Source: Bacillota bacterium (GTDB taxonomy: Bacteria > Bacillota > Clostridia > Lachnospirales > CAG-274). Taken from it: a stretch of DNA of 21,932 nt. Below, piece after piece: positions 1 to 7,141 of this stretch. The notes under the pieces were generated by a model. It did not search any database, was not told where the DNA came from, and saw only the letters and a program-made list of their open reading frames with translations. Made by a program: the position numbers and the translations under genes. Within the stretch, counting starts at the first letter, position 1, and the number at the start of each line of letters is the position of its first letter. The stretch spans positions 1 through 21,932 of the forward strand of contig JAGAHK010000297.1 in assembly GCA_017627115.1 (NCBI GenBank), read 5' to 3'.

Positions 1-45
1 GATAAAGAAGTACAGGATAAAGAGGTACAGGATAAAGAAGTACAG
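1..45 (+). repeat. 15-bp tandem repeat, three copies
   Basis: Three head-to-tail copies of GATAAAGAAGTACAG, the middle one with a single synonymous A-to-G change. The array may begin upstream of the window. The unit is a multiple of three, so copy number can change without breaking the frame (DKEVQ per unit). Confidence 0.9.
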
Positions 46-75
46 GACAGGAACACGGCAAACGATAACGAATAA
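1..75 (+). CDS. 3' end of an upstream gene, DKEVQ-repeat tail
   Basis: Frame 1 is open from the first base to a TAA at 73-75 and reads as three perfect copies of the pentapeptide DKEVQ followed by DRNTANDNE. The gene starts outside the window, so its function cannot be stated. The tail is highly charged and hydrophilic, as in disordered C-terminal extensions. Its stop lies 20 bp before the next gene, so the two are probably co-transcribed. The protein frame is judged only from the repeat phase and the stop spacing. Confidence 0.6.
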   Translation, partial: DKEVQDKEVQDKEVQDRNTANDNE

Positions 76-95
76 TATGTAAAGGACTTGATATT

Positions 96-629
96 ATGTA
101 TGATGATCCTATAGTACGCGCGATCGGTTCAAGACACGAGATATTTGACGAAAACGACCCTCTTACACAGGATTTTTTAAGCTGCATAAGCGACCTGCTT
201 GAACACAAAAGGGTGCAGAAGCTTAAAAAATATCACCAGCACTGCAATACATCGCGTTTGCAGCACTGTATAAGTGTAAGTTACTATAGTTATCTTATTG
301 CAAGAAAAATCGGCGCAGACCCGCGCAAAGCTGCAAGAGCAGGGCTTTTGCACGATCTGTTCCTCTATGATTGGCGCACAAAGAAAACGCCGCAGGTACA
401 CGCATTTTTCCACCCGAAAGCTGCCGCAGAGAATGCTAAAAGGGTAACTGAGCTTTCCGACTGCGAAATAGATGCTATTTTAAAACATATGTGGCCGCTG
501 TGTTGGGGTCTGCCTGCTTATAGGGAGTCCGTGGCGGTGACTTTGGCGGATAAATACGCGGCATCAATTGAGGTGGTTTATCAGTGGAGTATGGTGTGTC
601 TGCGGAAACTGCATTTGGTGAGAGGCTGA
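96..629 (+). CDS. HD-domain metal-dependent phosphohydrolase-like protein
   Basis: The 177-residue protein carries an HD-superfamily signature: H57, the H86-D87 doublet in GLLHDLF, and D152 in LADKYAA, with extra conserved-looking histidines at H106 (FHPKAA) and H131 (KHMWP). HD proteins bind one or two metal ions and usually hydrolyse phosphoesters; the substrate here is unknown. It has no signal peptide or membrane segment, so it should be cytosolic. The ATG follows AAAGGA at 81-86 with normal spacing. It sits between the DKEVQ-tail gene and cysE and ends just before a terminator, so it closes the upstream transcript. The HD call is secure; the specific activity is not. Confidence 0.8.
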   Translation: MYDDPIVRAIGSRHEIFDENDPLTQDFLSCISDLLEHKRVQKLKKYHQHCNTSRLQHCISVSYYSYLIARKIGADPRKAARAGLLHDLFLYDWRTKKTPQVHAFFHPKAAAENAKRVTELSDCEIDAILKHMWPLCWGLPAYRESVAVTLADKYAASIEVVYQWSMVCLRKLHLVRG

Positions 630-633
630 AAAC

Positions 634-670
634 AAAAGCTGTCTTATCCTCGGGATGCGGCAGCTTTTTC
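634..670 (+). terminator. Rho-independent terminator after the HD-domain gene
   Basis: AAAGCTGTC (635-643) pairs with GGCAGCTTT (659-667) with one G.T pair. The loop holds a further short stem (ATCC-TCG-GGAT), and the right arm runs into a T tract at 665-669. It begins five bases after the HD gene's stop and separates that gene from cysE. Confidence 0.8.
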
Positions 671-672
671 CT

Positions 673-700
673 ATTTATATGATTTGATTTATATGATTTG
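673..700 (+). repeat. Perfect 14-bp tandem duplication upstream of cysE
   Basis: ATTTATATGATTTG occurs at 673-686 and again, identically, at 687-700, between the terminator and the cysE ribosome binding site (GGAGGT at 716-721). Any cysE promoter must overlap it or lie upstream. I see no convincing -35/-10 pair here. Confidence 0.85.
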
Positions 701-726
701 AAATTCTGAATATCGGAGGTAGACCA

Positions 727-1413
727 ATGGGGCTTAAAGCTCAGATACAAACGGTCAAAAAGAAAGACCCCGCAATAAAAAGCGGTCTTGAAGTTATTTT
801 ATATCCGAGCTTCTGGGCTATGCTGTTTCACAGCGCGGCGCATAAGCTTTATCTAAAAAAACACTTTTTCACGGCAAGGCTTATCTCACAGCTTTCAAGG
901 GGCTGGACGGGTATAGAGATACACCCCGGCGCAAAGATAGGCAAGGGCGTGTTCATAGACCACGGTATGGCGGTCGTTATCGGAGAGACCTGCGAGATAG
1001 GCGATAATGTTCTTATCTATCAGGGTGTCACTCTCGGCGGTACGGGCAAGGATGTCGGCAAACGTCACCCCACCGTGGGCAACAACGTGCTTATCGGCTC
1101 GGGCGCAAGGGTGCTCGGACCCATAAATATAGGCGATAATTCAAAAATAGGCGCAGGCAGTGTTGTACTGCATGATGTTGCGCCGTATTCCACTGTTGTC
1201 GGTGTGCCGGGTCATGCGGTAAGGATAAGGAACGAGGCGTGTCCGTCCGATACTCTTGACCAGCTTATGCTGCCCGATGTGATGGAAATGGAGATAAACC
1301 GCTTGAAAAGCGAATACAGCGTATTGACAAAGCGGCTTGAAGAAAGCCTTTCCGAATTGAAACAGGAAAATGAAGAATTAAGGGAAGAAATCAAAGAATT
1401 AAAGAATAAATGA
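727..1413 (+). CDS. cysE: Serine O-acetyltransferase
   Basis: Acetylates L-serine with acetyl-CoA to O-acetylserine, the direct precursor of cysteine, in the cytosol. The 228-residue protein is the short CysE/EpsC form. A helical N-terminus is followed by a left-handed beta-helix of hexapeptide repeats (about residues 62-165), with the expected D78-H79 (FIDHG) and H114 (KRHPT) active-site residues and the GVTLGGTGK segment at 100-108. Residues 186-228 form a Glu/Lys/Leu-rich coiled coil, longer than the minimal enzyme and possibly involved in oligomerisation. The start follows GGAGGT with good spacing. cysS begins 12 bp after the stop, the pairing found in many Firmicutes. No T-box or other cysteine-sensing leader is visible upstream. 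Confidence 0.95.
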   Translation: MGLKAQIQTVKKKDPAIKSGLEVILYPSFWAMLFHSAAHKLYLKKHFFTARLISQLSRGWTGIEIHPGAKIGKGVFIDHGMAVVIGETCEIGDNVLIYQGVTLGGTGKDVGKRHPTVGNNVLIGSGARVLGPINIGDNSKIGAGSVVLHDVAPYSTVVGVPGHAVRIRNEACPSDTLDQLMLPDVMEMEINRLKSEYSVLTKRLEESLSELKQENEELREEIKELKNK

Positions 1414-1425
1414 GAGGTTTAAATT

Positions 1426-2829
1426 ATGAAGCTTTATAACACTTTAACACGAAGAAAAGAGGAGTTTGTGCCGCTTGAAGAGGGCAAAATAAAAATGTAT
1501 GTCTGCGGTCCCACCGTTTACGATTTTATCCATATCGGCAATGCACGCCCTTACGTTATTTTTGACACTATCAGACGATATTTTGAATATAAGGGCTATG
1601 AAGTCAACTATGTTCAGAACTTTACCGACGTTGACGATAAAATAATCAAGCGTGCGAATGCCGAGGGCGTGGAGTCTACGGTCATATCCGAAAGATATAT
1701 CGCGGAGGCGCTTAAAGATGCGCAGGGTCTTAATGTCGAGCCTGCGACCAAAAACCCGAAAGTTACCGAGGAAATGCCCTATATCATACAAATGGTGCAG
1801 ACACTTATCGACAAGGGTCATGCCTATGAGGTGGACGGTACGGTGTTTTTTGATACAAAATCTTTCGAGGGCTACGGCAAGCTGTCGGGCAAAAATATCG
1901 ACGAACTTATGGCAGGCGCAAGAATAGACGTTGACGACAACAAGAAAAGCCCTATGGACTTTGTGCTCTGGAAACCCAAAAAGCCGGGCGAACCCGCATG
2001 GGACTCACCCTGGGGCGAGGGTCGTCCCGGCTGGCATATCGAATGTTCGGTAATGGCAAAGAGGTATTTGGGCGATACCATTGATATACACGCAGGCGGC
2101 GAGGATCTTATCTTCCCGCACCACGAAAACGAGATAGCACAGAGCGAAGCCGCAAACGGCGTGCAGTTTGCAAAATATTGGATGCACAACGGCTTTATTA
2201 ATGTCGATAACGAGAAAATGAGCAAATCAAAGGGCAATTTCTTTACACTGCGTGAAATAGTGGCGGAAGTGCCTTATGATGTGGTGCGTTTCTTTATCCT
2301 GAGCGGTCATTACAGAAGCCCCATCAACTTTTCGCGTGAGCTTATGGAAGCCGCAGGTACAAGCCTTGACAGAATAAAGAACTGTGCAAGATCGCTTGAT
2401 TTTATCGTGAAAAATGTTCAGGGCGAAATGACAGAGGACGAGAAGAAACTCTCCGAACAGGCAGATGAATTCCGTGTTCAGCTTGAAAATGCAATGGAGG
2501 ACGATTTCAACACAGCCGATGCAGTAACGGCGATATTTGAACTTGTTACCTTTGCAAACCGCAATGTAAGCGAGTCTTCGTCAAAAGCTTTTGCCGAGGA
2601 TATTTTGAACAAACTGCTCAAACTCTGTTCGATATTGGGTATCGACCCCGTCGAAAAGACCGAAGATAACGGCGATACCGCAAAAATAGAGGAACTTATA
2701 GCAAAGCGCACAGAGGCTAAAAAGGCAAAGGATTTTGCAACAGCCGATGCTATCCGCGCGGAATTGCTTGAAATGGGTGTTGTTATCGAAGATACAAGAG
2801 CGGGTGTACGTTGGTCATATGCAAAATAA
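1426..2829 (+). CDS. cysS: Cysteinyl-tRNA synthetase
   Basis: Charges tRNA-Cys with cysteine using ATP. The 467-residue length is normal for the class I enzyme. The HIGH-type motif reads HIGN (36-39) and the KMSKS loop is intact at 264-268. The zinc site that selects cysteine is complete: C27 (MYVCGPTVY), C207 (WHIECSVMA), H232 and E236 (PHHENE). The C-terminal segment from about 340 is the helical DALR and tRNA-binding part. The start follows GAGAGG at normal distance. The last 11 bp overlap the start of mrnC in another frame, so the two are translationally coupled. Confidence 0.97.
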   Translation: MKLYNTLTRRKEEFVPLEEGKIKMYVCGPTVYDFIHIGNARPYVIFDTIRRYFEYKGYEVNYVQNFTDVDDKIIKRANAEGVESTVISERYIAEALKDAQGLNVEPATKNPKVTEEMPYIIQMVQTLIDKGHAYEVDGTVFFDTKSFEGYGKLSGKNIDELMAGARIDVDDNKKSPMDFVLWKPKKPGEPAWDSPWGEGRPGWHIECSVMAKRYLGDTIDIHAGGEDLIFPHHENEIAQSEAANGVQFAKYWMHNGFINVDNEKMSKSKGNFFTLREIVAEVPYDVVRFFILSGHYRSPINFSRELMEAAGTSLDRIKNCARSLDFIVKNVQGEMTEDEKKLSEQADEFRVQLENAMEDDFNTADAVTAIFELVTFANRNVSESSSKAFAEDILNKLLKLCSILGIDPVEKTEDNGDTAKIEELIAKRTEAKKAKDFATADAIRAELLEMGVVIEDTRAGVRWSYAK

Positions 2830-3205
2830 TATAAATCCAAAGGAATATTCGCCGCTTGGGCTTGCGTATATCGGCGATTCCGTTTTTGATATTCTTGTGA
2901 GAGAAATGCTGCTTGCAAGGGGCAATATGCCCGTGAACAAGCTGCATAAGCTTGCCAAAGGCTATGTAAATGCAGGCTCACAGGCAAAAATGTATATTTT
3001 TCTTGAAGATAAGGTGACGGAAGAAGAACTTGCGGTGATGAAACGCGGCAGAAATGCCAAAAGCTATACCACCGCAAAAAATCAGTCCGTGACGGACTAC
3101 CGCCACGCAACGGGTCTGGAAGCCCTTTTCGGCTATCTGTATCTGAAAGGTGATAAAGAGAGAATAAGGGAATTGTTTGAACTTTGCGTGAGCGCGGAAA
3201 AATAA
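2819..3205 (+). CDS. mrnC: Mini-ribonuclease III (23S rRNA maturation)
   Basis: A 128-residue stand-alone RNase III catalytic domain without a dsRNA-binding domain; in Bacillus it trims the ends of 23S rRNA precursors. The signature LAYIGDSVFDILVRE contains the catalytic D20. RGRNA is at 76-80, and the second acidic site is E101 in ATGLEALFGYLYL. I chose ATG 2819 rather than the longer frame opening at 2735: the earlier residues are the out-of-frame end of cysS, and family members begin just before the YIGDS region. No strong ribosome binding site precedes it, which fits coupling to the overlapping cysS stop. A degenerate tandem repeat begins at its stop codon. Confidence 0.93.
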   Translation: MQNNINPKEYSPLGLAYIGDSVFDILVREMLLARGNMPVNKLHKLAKGYVNAGSQAKMYIFLEDKVTEEELAVMKRGRNAKSYTTAKNQSVTDYRHATGLEALFGYLYLKGDKERIRELFELCVSAEK

Positions 3206-3252
3206 GTTTTTAAAGTAAGTATTTAAGTAAGTTTTTAAGGCAAGTTTTTATG
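3203..3252 (+). repeat. Degenerate 12-13 bp tandem repeat spanning mrnC stop and next start
   Basis: Four adjacent units, TAAGTTTTTAAAG (3203-3215), TAAGTATTTAAG (3216-3227), TAAGTTTTTAAGG (3228-3240) and CAAGTTTTTATG (3241-3252). The first contains the mrnC stop and the last contains the start codon of the following gene. This slippage-type array marks the left edge of the inserted cluster. Confidence 0.8.
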
Positions 3253-3849
3253 AAAAATGAGAAATTAAAGGAAAAATATAACTTTTGGATATCCGTCGCC
3301 GCCATAATAGTCGGTGTTCCGTATTTTATTTATATGCTTTATCTGATAATAACGGGCTATAAGCCGTATATTTTCGGATGTGAGACATCGGTGGGTGAAG
3401 TTTCGGTAGGCTTATACTTTTTTATTATAGTATTGAATTTGATATATGCAAATGTTGTGGATGAAGCTGAAAAAGCCGGTTATTTGAAAAGGCTTGCCTG
3501 TGCTTTGGGCATTATTGCGGCATTGGAGTGCTTTTGCTTTGCAATGCGTTTCAATTCCATGTTTTATCCGCGCCAGCTGATATACAACTTCGACGGAACA
3601 AAAGTCATGCTTGAAGAATACAAATACAAACTTTTTGAGGATTCTCCCGAACGCAGTGAGATATATGTGAAACAACTGCATTTTTTGAGTTTGGAAAAGA
3701 TAGGCGTTGTGAATTCGTATGATTTTCCCGAAGTATCGCCGCTTGAAAGAGGTATGTGCCGATACAGCTATGACGAGACCGCCAAAAAGTTTAAACTTAT
3801 GTTCGAATACAGCGGGGATTATTATGAGGAAGAATTTGAGCTGAAATAA
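3250..3849 (+). CDS. Membrane protein of unknown function, three N-terminal TM segments
   Basis: I do not recognise the family. The 199-residue protein has three hydrophobic segments in its first half (about residues 12-36, 50-68 and 78-97). A hydrophilic domain of about 100 residues rich in acidic and aromatic residues follows (for example the YYEEEFELK end). The ATG lies in the last unit of the tandem repeat, with AAGG about 8 bp upstream as a weak ribosome binding site. It is the first gene of the cluster that separates mrnC from rlmB, and a hairpin-rich repeat follows it. Uniform amino-acid composition and an intact long frame argue that it is a real gene. Confidence 0.65.
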   Translation: MKNEKLKEKYNFWISVAAIIVGVPYFIYMLYLIITGYKPYIFGCETSVGEVSVGLYFFIIVLNLIYANVVDEAEKAGYLKRLACALGIIAALECFCFAMRFNSMFYPRQLIYNFDGTKVMLEEYKYKLFEDSPERSEIYVKQLHFLSLEKIGVVNSYDFPEVSPLERGMCRYSYDETAKKFKLMFEYSGDYYEEEFELK

Positions 3850-3933
3850 AAAAGATAAATTAAATGAAAATATACGGGTGTTAAAATTGCCGCTGACGAA
3901 GAAAGTTTGAAATATTGTTTATCTTATTTAATA

Positions 3934-4081
3934 GTTACTTTTAGAACCTCTCCGTCAGCCTGCGGCTGCCACCTCTCCTGAAAGGAGAGGCTTTAGAATG
4001 TTAACTGAAATGCAGTAACTAAAGGCTCGCCTGAAAGGAGAGCTGGCGCGGCTTGCCGCGACTGAGAGGTTAAAACGTAAC
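3934..4081. mobile_element. 148-bp MITE-like / hairpin-rich interspersed repeat
   Basis: The ends form an imperfect terminal inverted repeat: GTTACTTTTAGAACCTCTC at 3934-3952 and, read from the other strand, GTTACGTTTTAACCTCTC at 4081-4064. Inside are four or five stem-loops. These are CAGCC-TGC-GGCTG (about 3956-3968), CCTCTCC-TGAAA-GGAGAGG (3972-3990), a central CTTTAG/CTAAAG stem with GTTA-CTG/CAG-TAAC (about 3990-4025), an imperfect second copy of the CTCTCC-TGAAA-GGAGAG hairpin (about 4025-4042), and CGCGGC-TT-GCCGCG (about 4047-4060). It contains no transposase or ORF. From memory, similar AACCTCTC...GAGAGGTT elements recur in Clostridia intergenic regions; only one copy is visible here. 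A simple bidirectional terminator is less likely because it lacks clean T tails. Confidence 0.65.
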
Positions 4082-4134
4082 AATAACGACTTAGTAACGC
4101 AATCAACAATTTACACAACCTACAGGTGACACAA

Positions 4135-4749
4135 ATGAACAAAGCAAAAAAACTCAAAAACATCTTTTTTATCTTATGGGAACTTATAAAAACGGCAGTT
4201 CTTACGGCTGTTATATATTTCCTTGCCATGTTCATTTTTGTTTATGCGGATTTTATGTTTGATACGTTTGGGCAACTGCTTGCGCTCGTGCTGATGTCTT
4301 TGTTTATTTGGGTGATAATTTACATAGACGCGGGCAGATACTACCGTGCCAAGGCGGAATACGGCGCGATAAAGCCGAAAGATGTGGATTTTTCGGAATA
4401 TCCGCAGATACGCCGCCGAAATATGCGTGTTTGGGCTTTCCCTTTGTTCGGATTGCTGACTTTTATTGCCGTGAACAGCCAACATATTATGTTTTTCAGC
4501 AGAGAGAGCCTTTTTTCGCTTATCCCCGTGTTCGGGGCGGCGGTGTACTCGTTTTTGAGAAGCCGTGTTGAGATGTACGAGATAAAGCGAAACCCCGAAA
4601 GCTACAGAACCGACTATATCGACAGATACAAAAGGGAGTATGCGGGTATCGAAAGCGCAAAAAAATGTGCTTTATGCATTGACGATAGCCGCGGCTGTTG
4701 CATTAACTGTCGGGTTAGAACAATGGGACAAAGACCTTCACCGTTATGA
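4135..4749 (+). CDS. Membrane protein of unknown function; 3' end overlaps next gene by 110 bp
   Basis: Not recognised. Counting from ATG 4135 the protein has 204 residues, with hydrophobic segments at about 12-37 and 44-66 and two more near residues 98-112 and 122-139. Basic and acidic soluble stretches separate them. ATG 4135 is preferred over GTG 4126 because AGGTGA at 4124-4129 is then a well-placed ribosome binding site. The last 36 codons run through the start of the PstS-like gene and encode a cysteine-rich tail unlike the rest of the protein, which may be an out-of-frame extension caused by an indel near 4630-4660. The neighbouring binding protein may be a functional partner, but this is inference. 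Confidence 0.6.
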   Translation: MNKAKKLKNIFFILWELIKTAVLTAVIYFLAMFIFVYADFMFDTFGQLLALVLMSLFIWVIIYIDAGRYYRAKAEYGAIKPKDVDFSEYPQIRRRNMRVWAFPLFGLLTFIAVNSQHIMFFSRESLFSLIPVFGAAVYSFLRSRVEMYEIKRNPESYRTDYIDRYKREYAGIESAKKCALCIDDSRGCCINCRVRTMGQRPSPL

Positions 4750-5746
4750 GGGTCACGGCTTTGAATATATGAACGGCTATTCGACAACCGATTTCAAGGG
4801 TTATCATGTGTACGATTTCCCGGGCAAGCTTGCAAAATTGGGCCATAAGTCACCGTTTATCATTAAAAATGAAGCCGATATGCCTATACTTGACGGCGCT
4901 GAGGCGTGTTATCCGCTTTACAGTGCGGCGGCAAAGGCCGTATATAAAAATATAGCAAAAACAGAAAAAAAATATAACAGAATTTACGGCGATTACGGTT
5001 ATAACGGTAAAATAGTCACGTTTTCAAACAGCAGCAAGGGCTATGAACGCCTTATAAGGGGCGATGTTGATATATTTTTCGGCGCGCGCCCATCACGGAA
5101 ACAAAAGGAAAAAGCCGCGGAAAACGGCGAACAGATAATAAGCATACCTATCGCAAAGGAAGCCTTTGTTTTCTTCGTTGAAAAGAACAACCCGATAACA
5201 GATATATCTTCGGATGATTTAAGGAAGATATACAGCGGCGAGATAAAAAACTGGAGCGAACTTTGCGATTACGATAAAAAGATAATCGCCTTTCAGCGCC
5301 CCGAAAACTCGGGTTCGCAGGTGATGATGCGCTTTTTTATGGGTGATGCAAAGCTGAAAGCGCCTTTGACCTATGAAATGGGCATGGGTATGGGCGATGT
5401 TGTGACAAAAGTCGCGCAGTATGCCGACGATGAGGGCGCTCTTGCCTATTCTTTCCGCTATTTTGTGGAGGAATTGGGACAGGAGAAAAATGTGAAGATA
5501 TTGAGTGTGGACGGCGTTGCTCCCACGCTTGAAAATATCGAAAACGGCACTTATCCCATACTTGCCGATCTGGTATGTGCCAAGCTTGAAAGCAACAAAA
5601 AAGCAAATACCGATAAAATGATAGATTTTATGCTGTCCGAGGACGGCAAAACGCTGATAAGAAAAACAGGTTATGCACCCGTAAAAAGCGGCAGAACGGA
5701 AATACGGGAAATTACCGTTATAACGGAAGAAACGACGGAGGACTAA
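4640..5746 (+). CDS. PstS-like periplasmic-binding-protein (phosphate/oxyanion-type), membrane-anchored or secreted
   Basis: A 368-residue type II solute-binding protein of the PstS/PBP_like_2 group. After a basic N-terminus and a hydrophobic segment (about residues 9-26, no lipobox cysteine) comes the binding domain. It contains FSNSSKGYERLIRGDVDIFFGARP (127-150), the paired-lobe segment IAKEAFVFFVEKNNPI, the GEIKNWSEL region (200-208) and the ligand-loop motif AFQRPENSGSQ (217-227). PstS proteins deliver phosphate to PstCAB, but no pstC, pstA, pstB or phoU lies nearby, so the ligand and role are open. The start codon is uncertain: a purine-rich AAGGGAG sits only 1-2 bp before ATG 4640, too close for normal use. 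The 110-bp overlap with the upstream gene suggests coupling or a frameshift upstream. Confidence 0.75.
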   Translation: MRVSKAQKNVLYALTIAAAVALTVGLEQWDKDLHRYEGHGFEYMNGYSTTDFKGYHVYDFPGKLAKLGHKSPFIIKNEADMPILDGAEACYPLYSAAAKAVYKNIAKTEKKYNRIYGDYGYNGKIVTFSNSSKGYERLIRGDVDIFFGARPSRKQKEKAAENGEQIISIPIAKEAFVFFVEKNNPITDISSDDLRKIYSGEIKNWSELCDYDKKIIAFQRPENSGSQVMMRFFMGDAKLKAPLTYEMGMGMGDVVTKVAQYADDEGALAYSFRYFVEELGQEKNVKILSVDGVAPTLENIENGTYPILADLVCAKLESNKKANTDKMIDFMLSEDGKTLIRKTGYAPVKSGRTEIREITVITEETTED

Positions 5747-5758
5747 AATAAGAATAAA

Positions 5759-6214
5759 ATGGAAAGAGAGTTTTTTATAAGCAGTGAAATATATGCTTCC
5801 GCCCATGCCGTGTCGGAGATAATAAGGGATATTTGTGAAAAAATAGACGAAAGAAATTTTACCGTATCGGAATTTTGCGAGGGTATAGACGATATCGGCG
5901 TGATAGTAAACTGTTTCCCGAAAAATATGATGGAAGCAGGCTGGGGCAAGCCGAGAAAATACATAAGCTACAAAAACAGGTCTGCGGATATTCGTCTGCC
6001 GATACCTTATGACGATTTTATAGCAGCCGACAGTGATAAAAAATATCTTATGGTCGTGAAAAATATAGTCGTTTCGCTTGAAGTGATAGAGCAGAGGTGT
6101 AATAAAAGCAAAAGAGCGGCTTTTGACAGTAAGGGGATGATAAAAAAATTTTTGGATAAACTCGGCGTTACTGTGACAGAACTTGATGGGATAAACGGTG
6201 TTGAAGAAATTTAG
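5759..6214 (+). CDS. Uncharacterised 151-residue cytosolic protein
   Basis: I do not recognise this protein with confidence. It is soluble, acidic, predicted mixed alpha/beta, with no signal peptide, beginning MEREFFISSEIYASAHAV and ending with a basic helix (KKFLDKLG). The opening ISSEI followed by a long helix is reminiscent of small immunity-type proteins (Imm44-like), but that is only an impression and no toxin gene is adjacent. It starts 12 bp after, and in the same frame as, the stop of the PstS-like gene. The ribosome binding site is poor: GGAGG at about 5736-5740 is too far away. rlmB begins 18 bp downstream. It closes the inserted cluster. Confidence 0.6.
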   Translation: MEREFFISSEIYASAHAVSEIIRDICEKIDERNFTVSEFCEGIDDIGVIVNCFPKNMMEAGWGKPRKYISYKNRSADIRLPIPYDDFIAADSDKKYLMVVKNIVVSLEVIEQRCNKSKRAAFDSKGMIKKFLDKLGVTVTELDGINGVEEI

Positions 6215-6232
6215 TGATGAAAGGTGAGCGGT

Positions 6233-7060
6233 ATGGAAAAAAAGCGATATAAAGAATACAACAGAGGAAAAGGGCAGGACAAGCCAAGAGAAAAAAGAGA
6301 AGAAAACTTTGACCCCGCGGAAAACTACCAGCTTGAGGGCAGAAATCCCGTGCTTGAAGCGTTAAATCACGACAGACCCATTGACAAGATATTTGTCAAA
6401 AAGGGCGAGATCGAGGGTACTTTGAAAGTTATTGTTGCAAAAGCGCGTGAAAAGGGGATACCCGTGCAGGAAGTTGACAAGGTGAAGATGGAACATCTTA
6501 CACGCAGCAACAACAATCAGGGTGTTATAGCGGTTTGTCCGTCGCACGAGTACTGCGAGGTCAGCGATATTTTGAAAAATGCCGCAGATAAGGGCGAAAA
6601 GCCGCTTATCATCATTCTTGATGAGATAACCGACCCGCATAATCTGGGTGCGGTCATAAGAACAGCGGAGTGCTGCGGCGCTCACGGCATAATAATACCG
6701 AAAAGGCGCGCTGTCGGGCTGACGGCTATCGTAGGCAAAACATCTGCGGGTGCGGTGGAATATATGCCCGTTGCAAGAGTGACGAACCTTGCACGCACCA
6801 TAGAGGACTTAAAGAAAGAGAATATCTGGGTAGCCTGTGCCGATATGGGCGGCAGACTGTACTACAACTCGCCGCTTGACGGTGCGCTTGCCATCGTTAT
6901 TGGCAACGAGGGCGAGGGCGTGAGCAGGCTTATTAAGGAAAAATGCGATTTTACGGTCGGTATACCTATGAACGGAAAAATAAATTCACTCAATGCCTCG
7001 GTCTCCGCTGCGCTGATAATGTATGAAGCGGTAAGACAGAGAAAGGCAGCCAAACAGTGA
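6233..7060 (+). CDS. rlmB: TrmH/SpoU-family 23S rRNA (guanosine-2'-O-)-methyltransferase
   Basis: Methylates a ribose 2'-OH in 23S rRNA using S-adenosylmethionine (G2251 in E. coli for RlmB). From ATG 6233 the protein has 275 residues: a basic low-complexity leader (1-30), an L30e-like RNA-binding domain (about 33-105) and a SPOUT knot. All three SpoU motifs are intact: LDEITDPHNLGAVIRTA (129-145, catalytic R143), IVIGNEGEGV (221-230) and IPMNGKINSLNASVSAAL (244-261). ATG 6233 is preferred to GTG 6224 because AAAGGTG (6220-6226) is then correctly spaced as ribosome binding site. In Bacillus (yacO) this gene directly follows mrnC; here about 3 kb intervene. Confidence 0.92.
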   Translation: MEKKRYKEYNRGKGQDKPREKREENFDPAENYQLEGRNPVLEALNHDRPIDKIFVKKGEIEGTLKVIVAKAREKGIPVQEVDKVKMEHLTRSNNNQGVIAVCPSHEYCEVSDILKNAADKGEKPLIIILDEITDPHNLGAVIRTAECCGAHGIIIPKRRAVGLTAIVGKTSAGAVEYMPVARVTNLARTIEDLKKENIWVACADMGGRLYYNSPLDGALAIVIGNEGEGVSRLIKEKCDFTVGIPMNGKINSLNASVSAALIMYEAVRQRKAAKQ

Positions 7061-7141
7061 TAAACTGCGCCAAAGGTGAGGCAGAGGTCTGCGGAATACG
7101 AATATCATTGACTTTACGAAATATAACGAAAGAGGAACAAA

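Noticed and set aside
630..726. Possible T-box or cysteine-sensing leader before cysE/cysS
   Set aside because: The gap is under 100 bp and is filled by a terminator and a 14-bp duplication; no T-box sequence or specifier hairpin is present.
2478..3110. Long minus-strand reading frame opposite cysS and mrnC
   Set aside because: Both plus-strand genes are clearly real and this frame has no recognisable protein features or ribosome binding site.
3203..3252. CRISPR-like array
   Set aside because: Units are adjacent without spacers, degenerate and only 12-13 bp long; no cas genes nearby.
3878..3976. Short frame (about 32 codons, GTG start) running into the MITE-like repeat
   Set aside because: No ribosome binding site, and a third of it is repeat sequence; it may be a gene remnant but cannot be supported.
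7061..7141. Tiny coding frame or promoter between rlmB and rae1
   Set aside because: The only frame after AAAGG is 11 codons, and TTGACT at about 7108 has no -10 partner.
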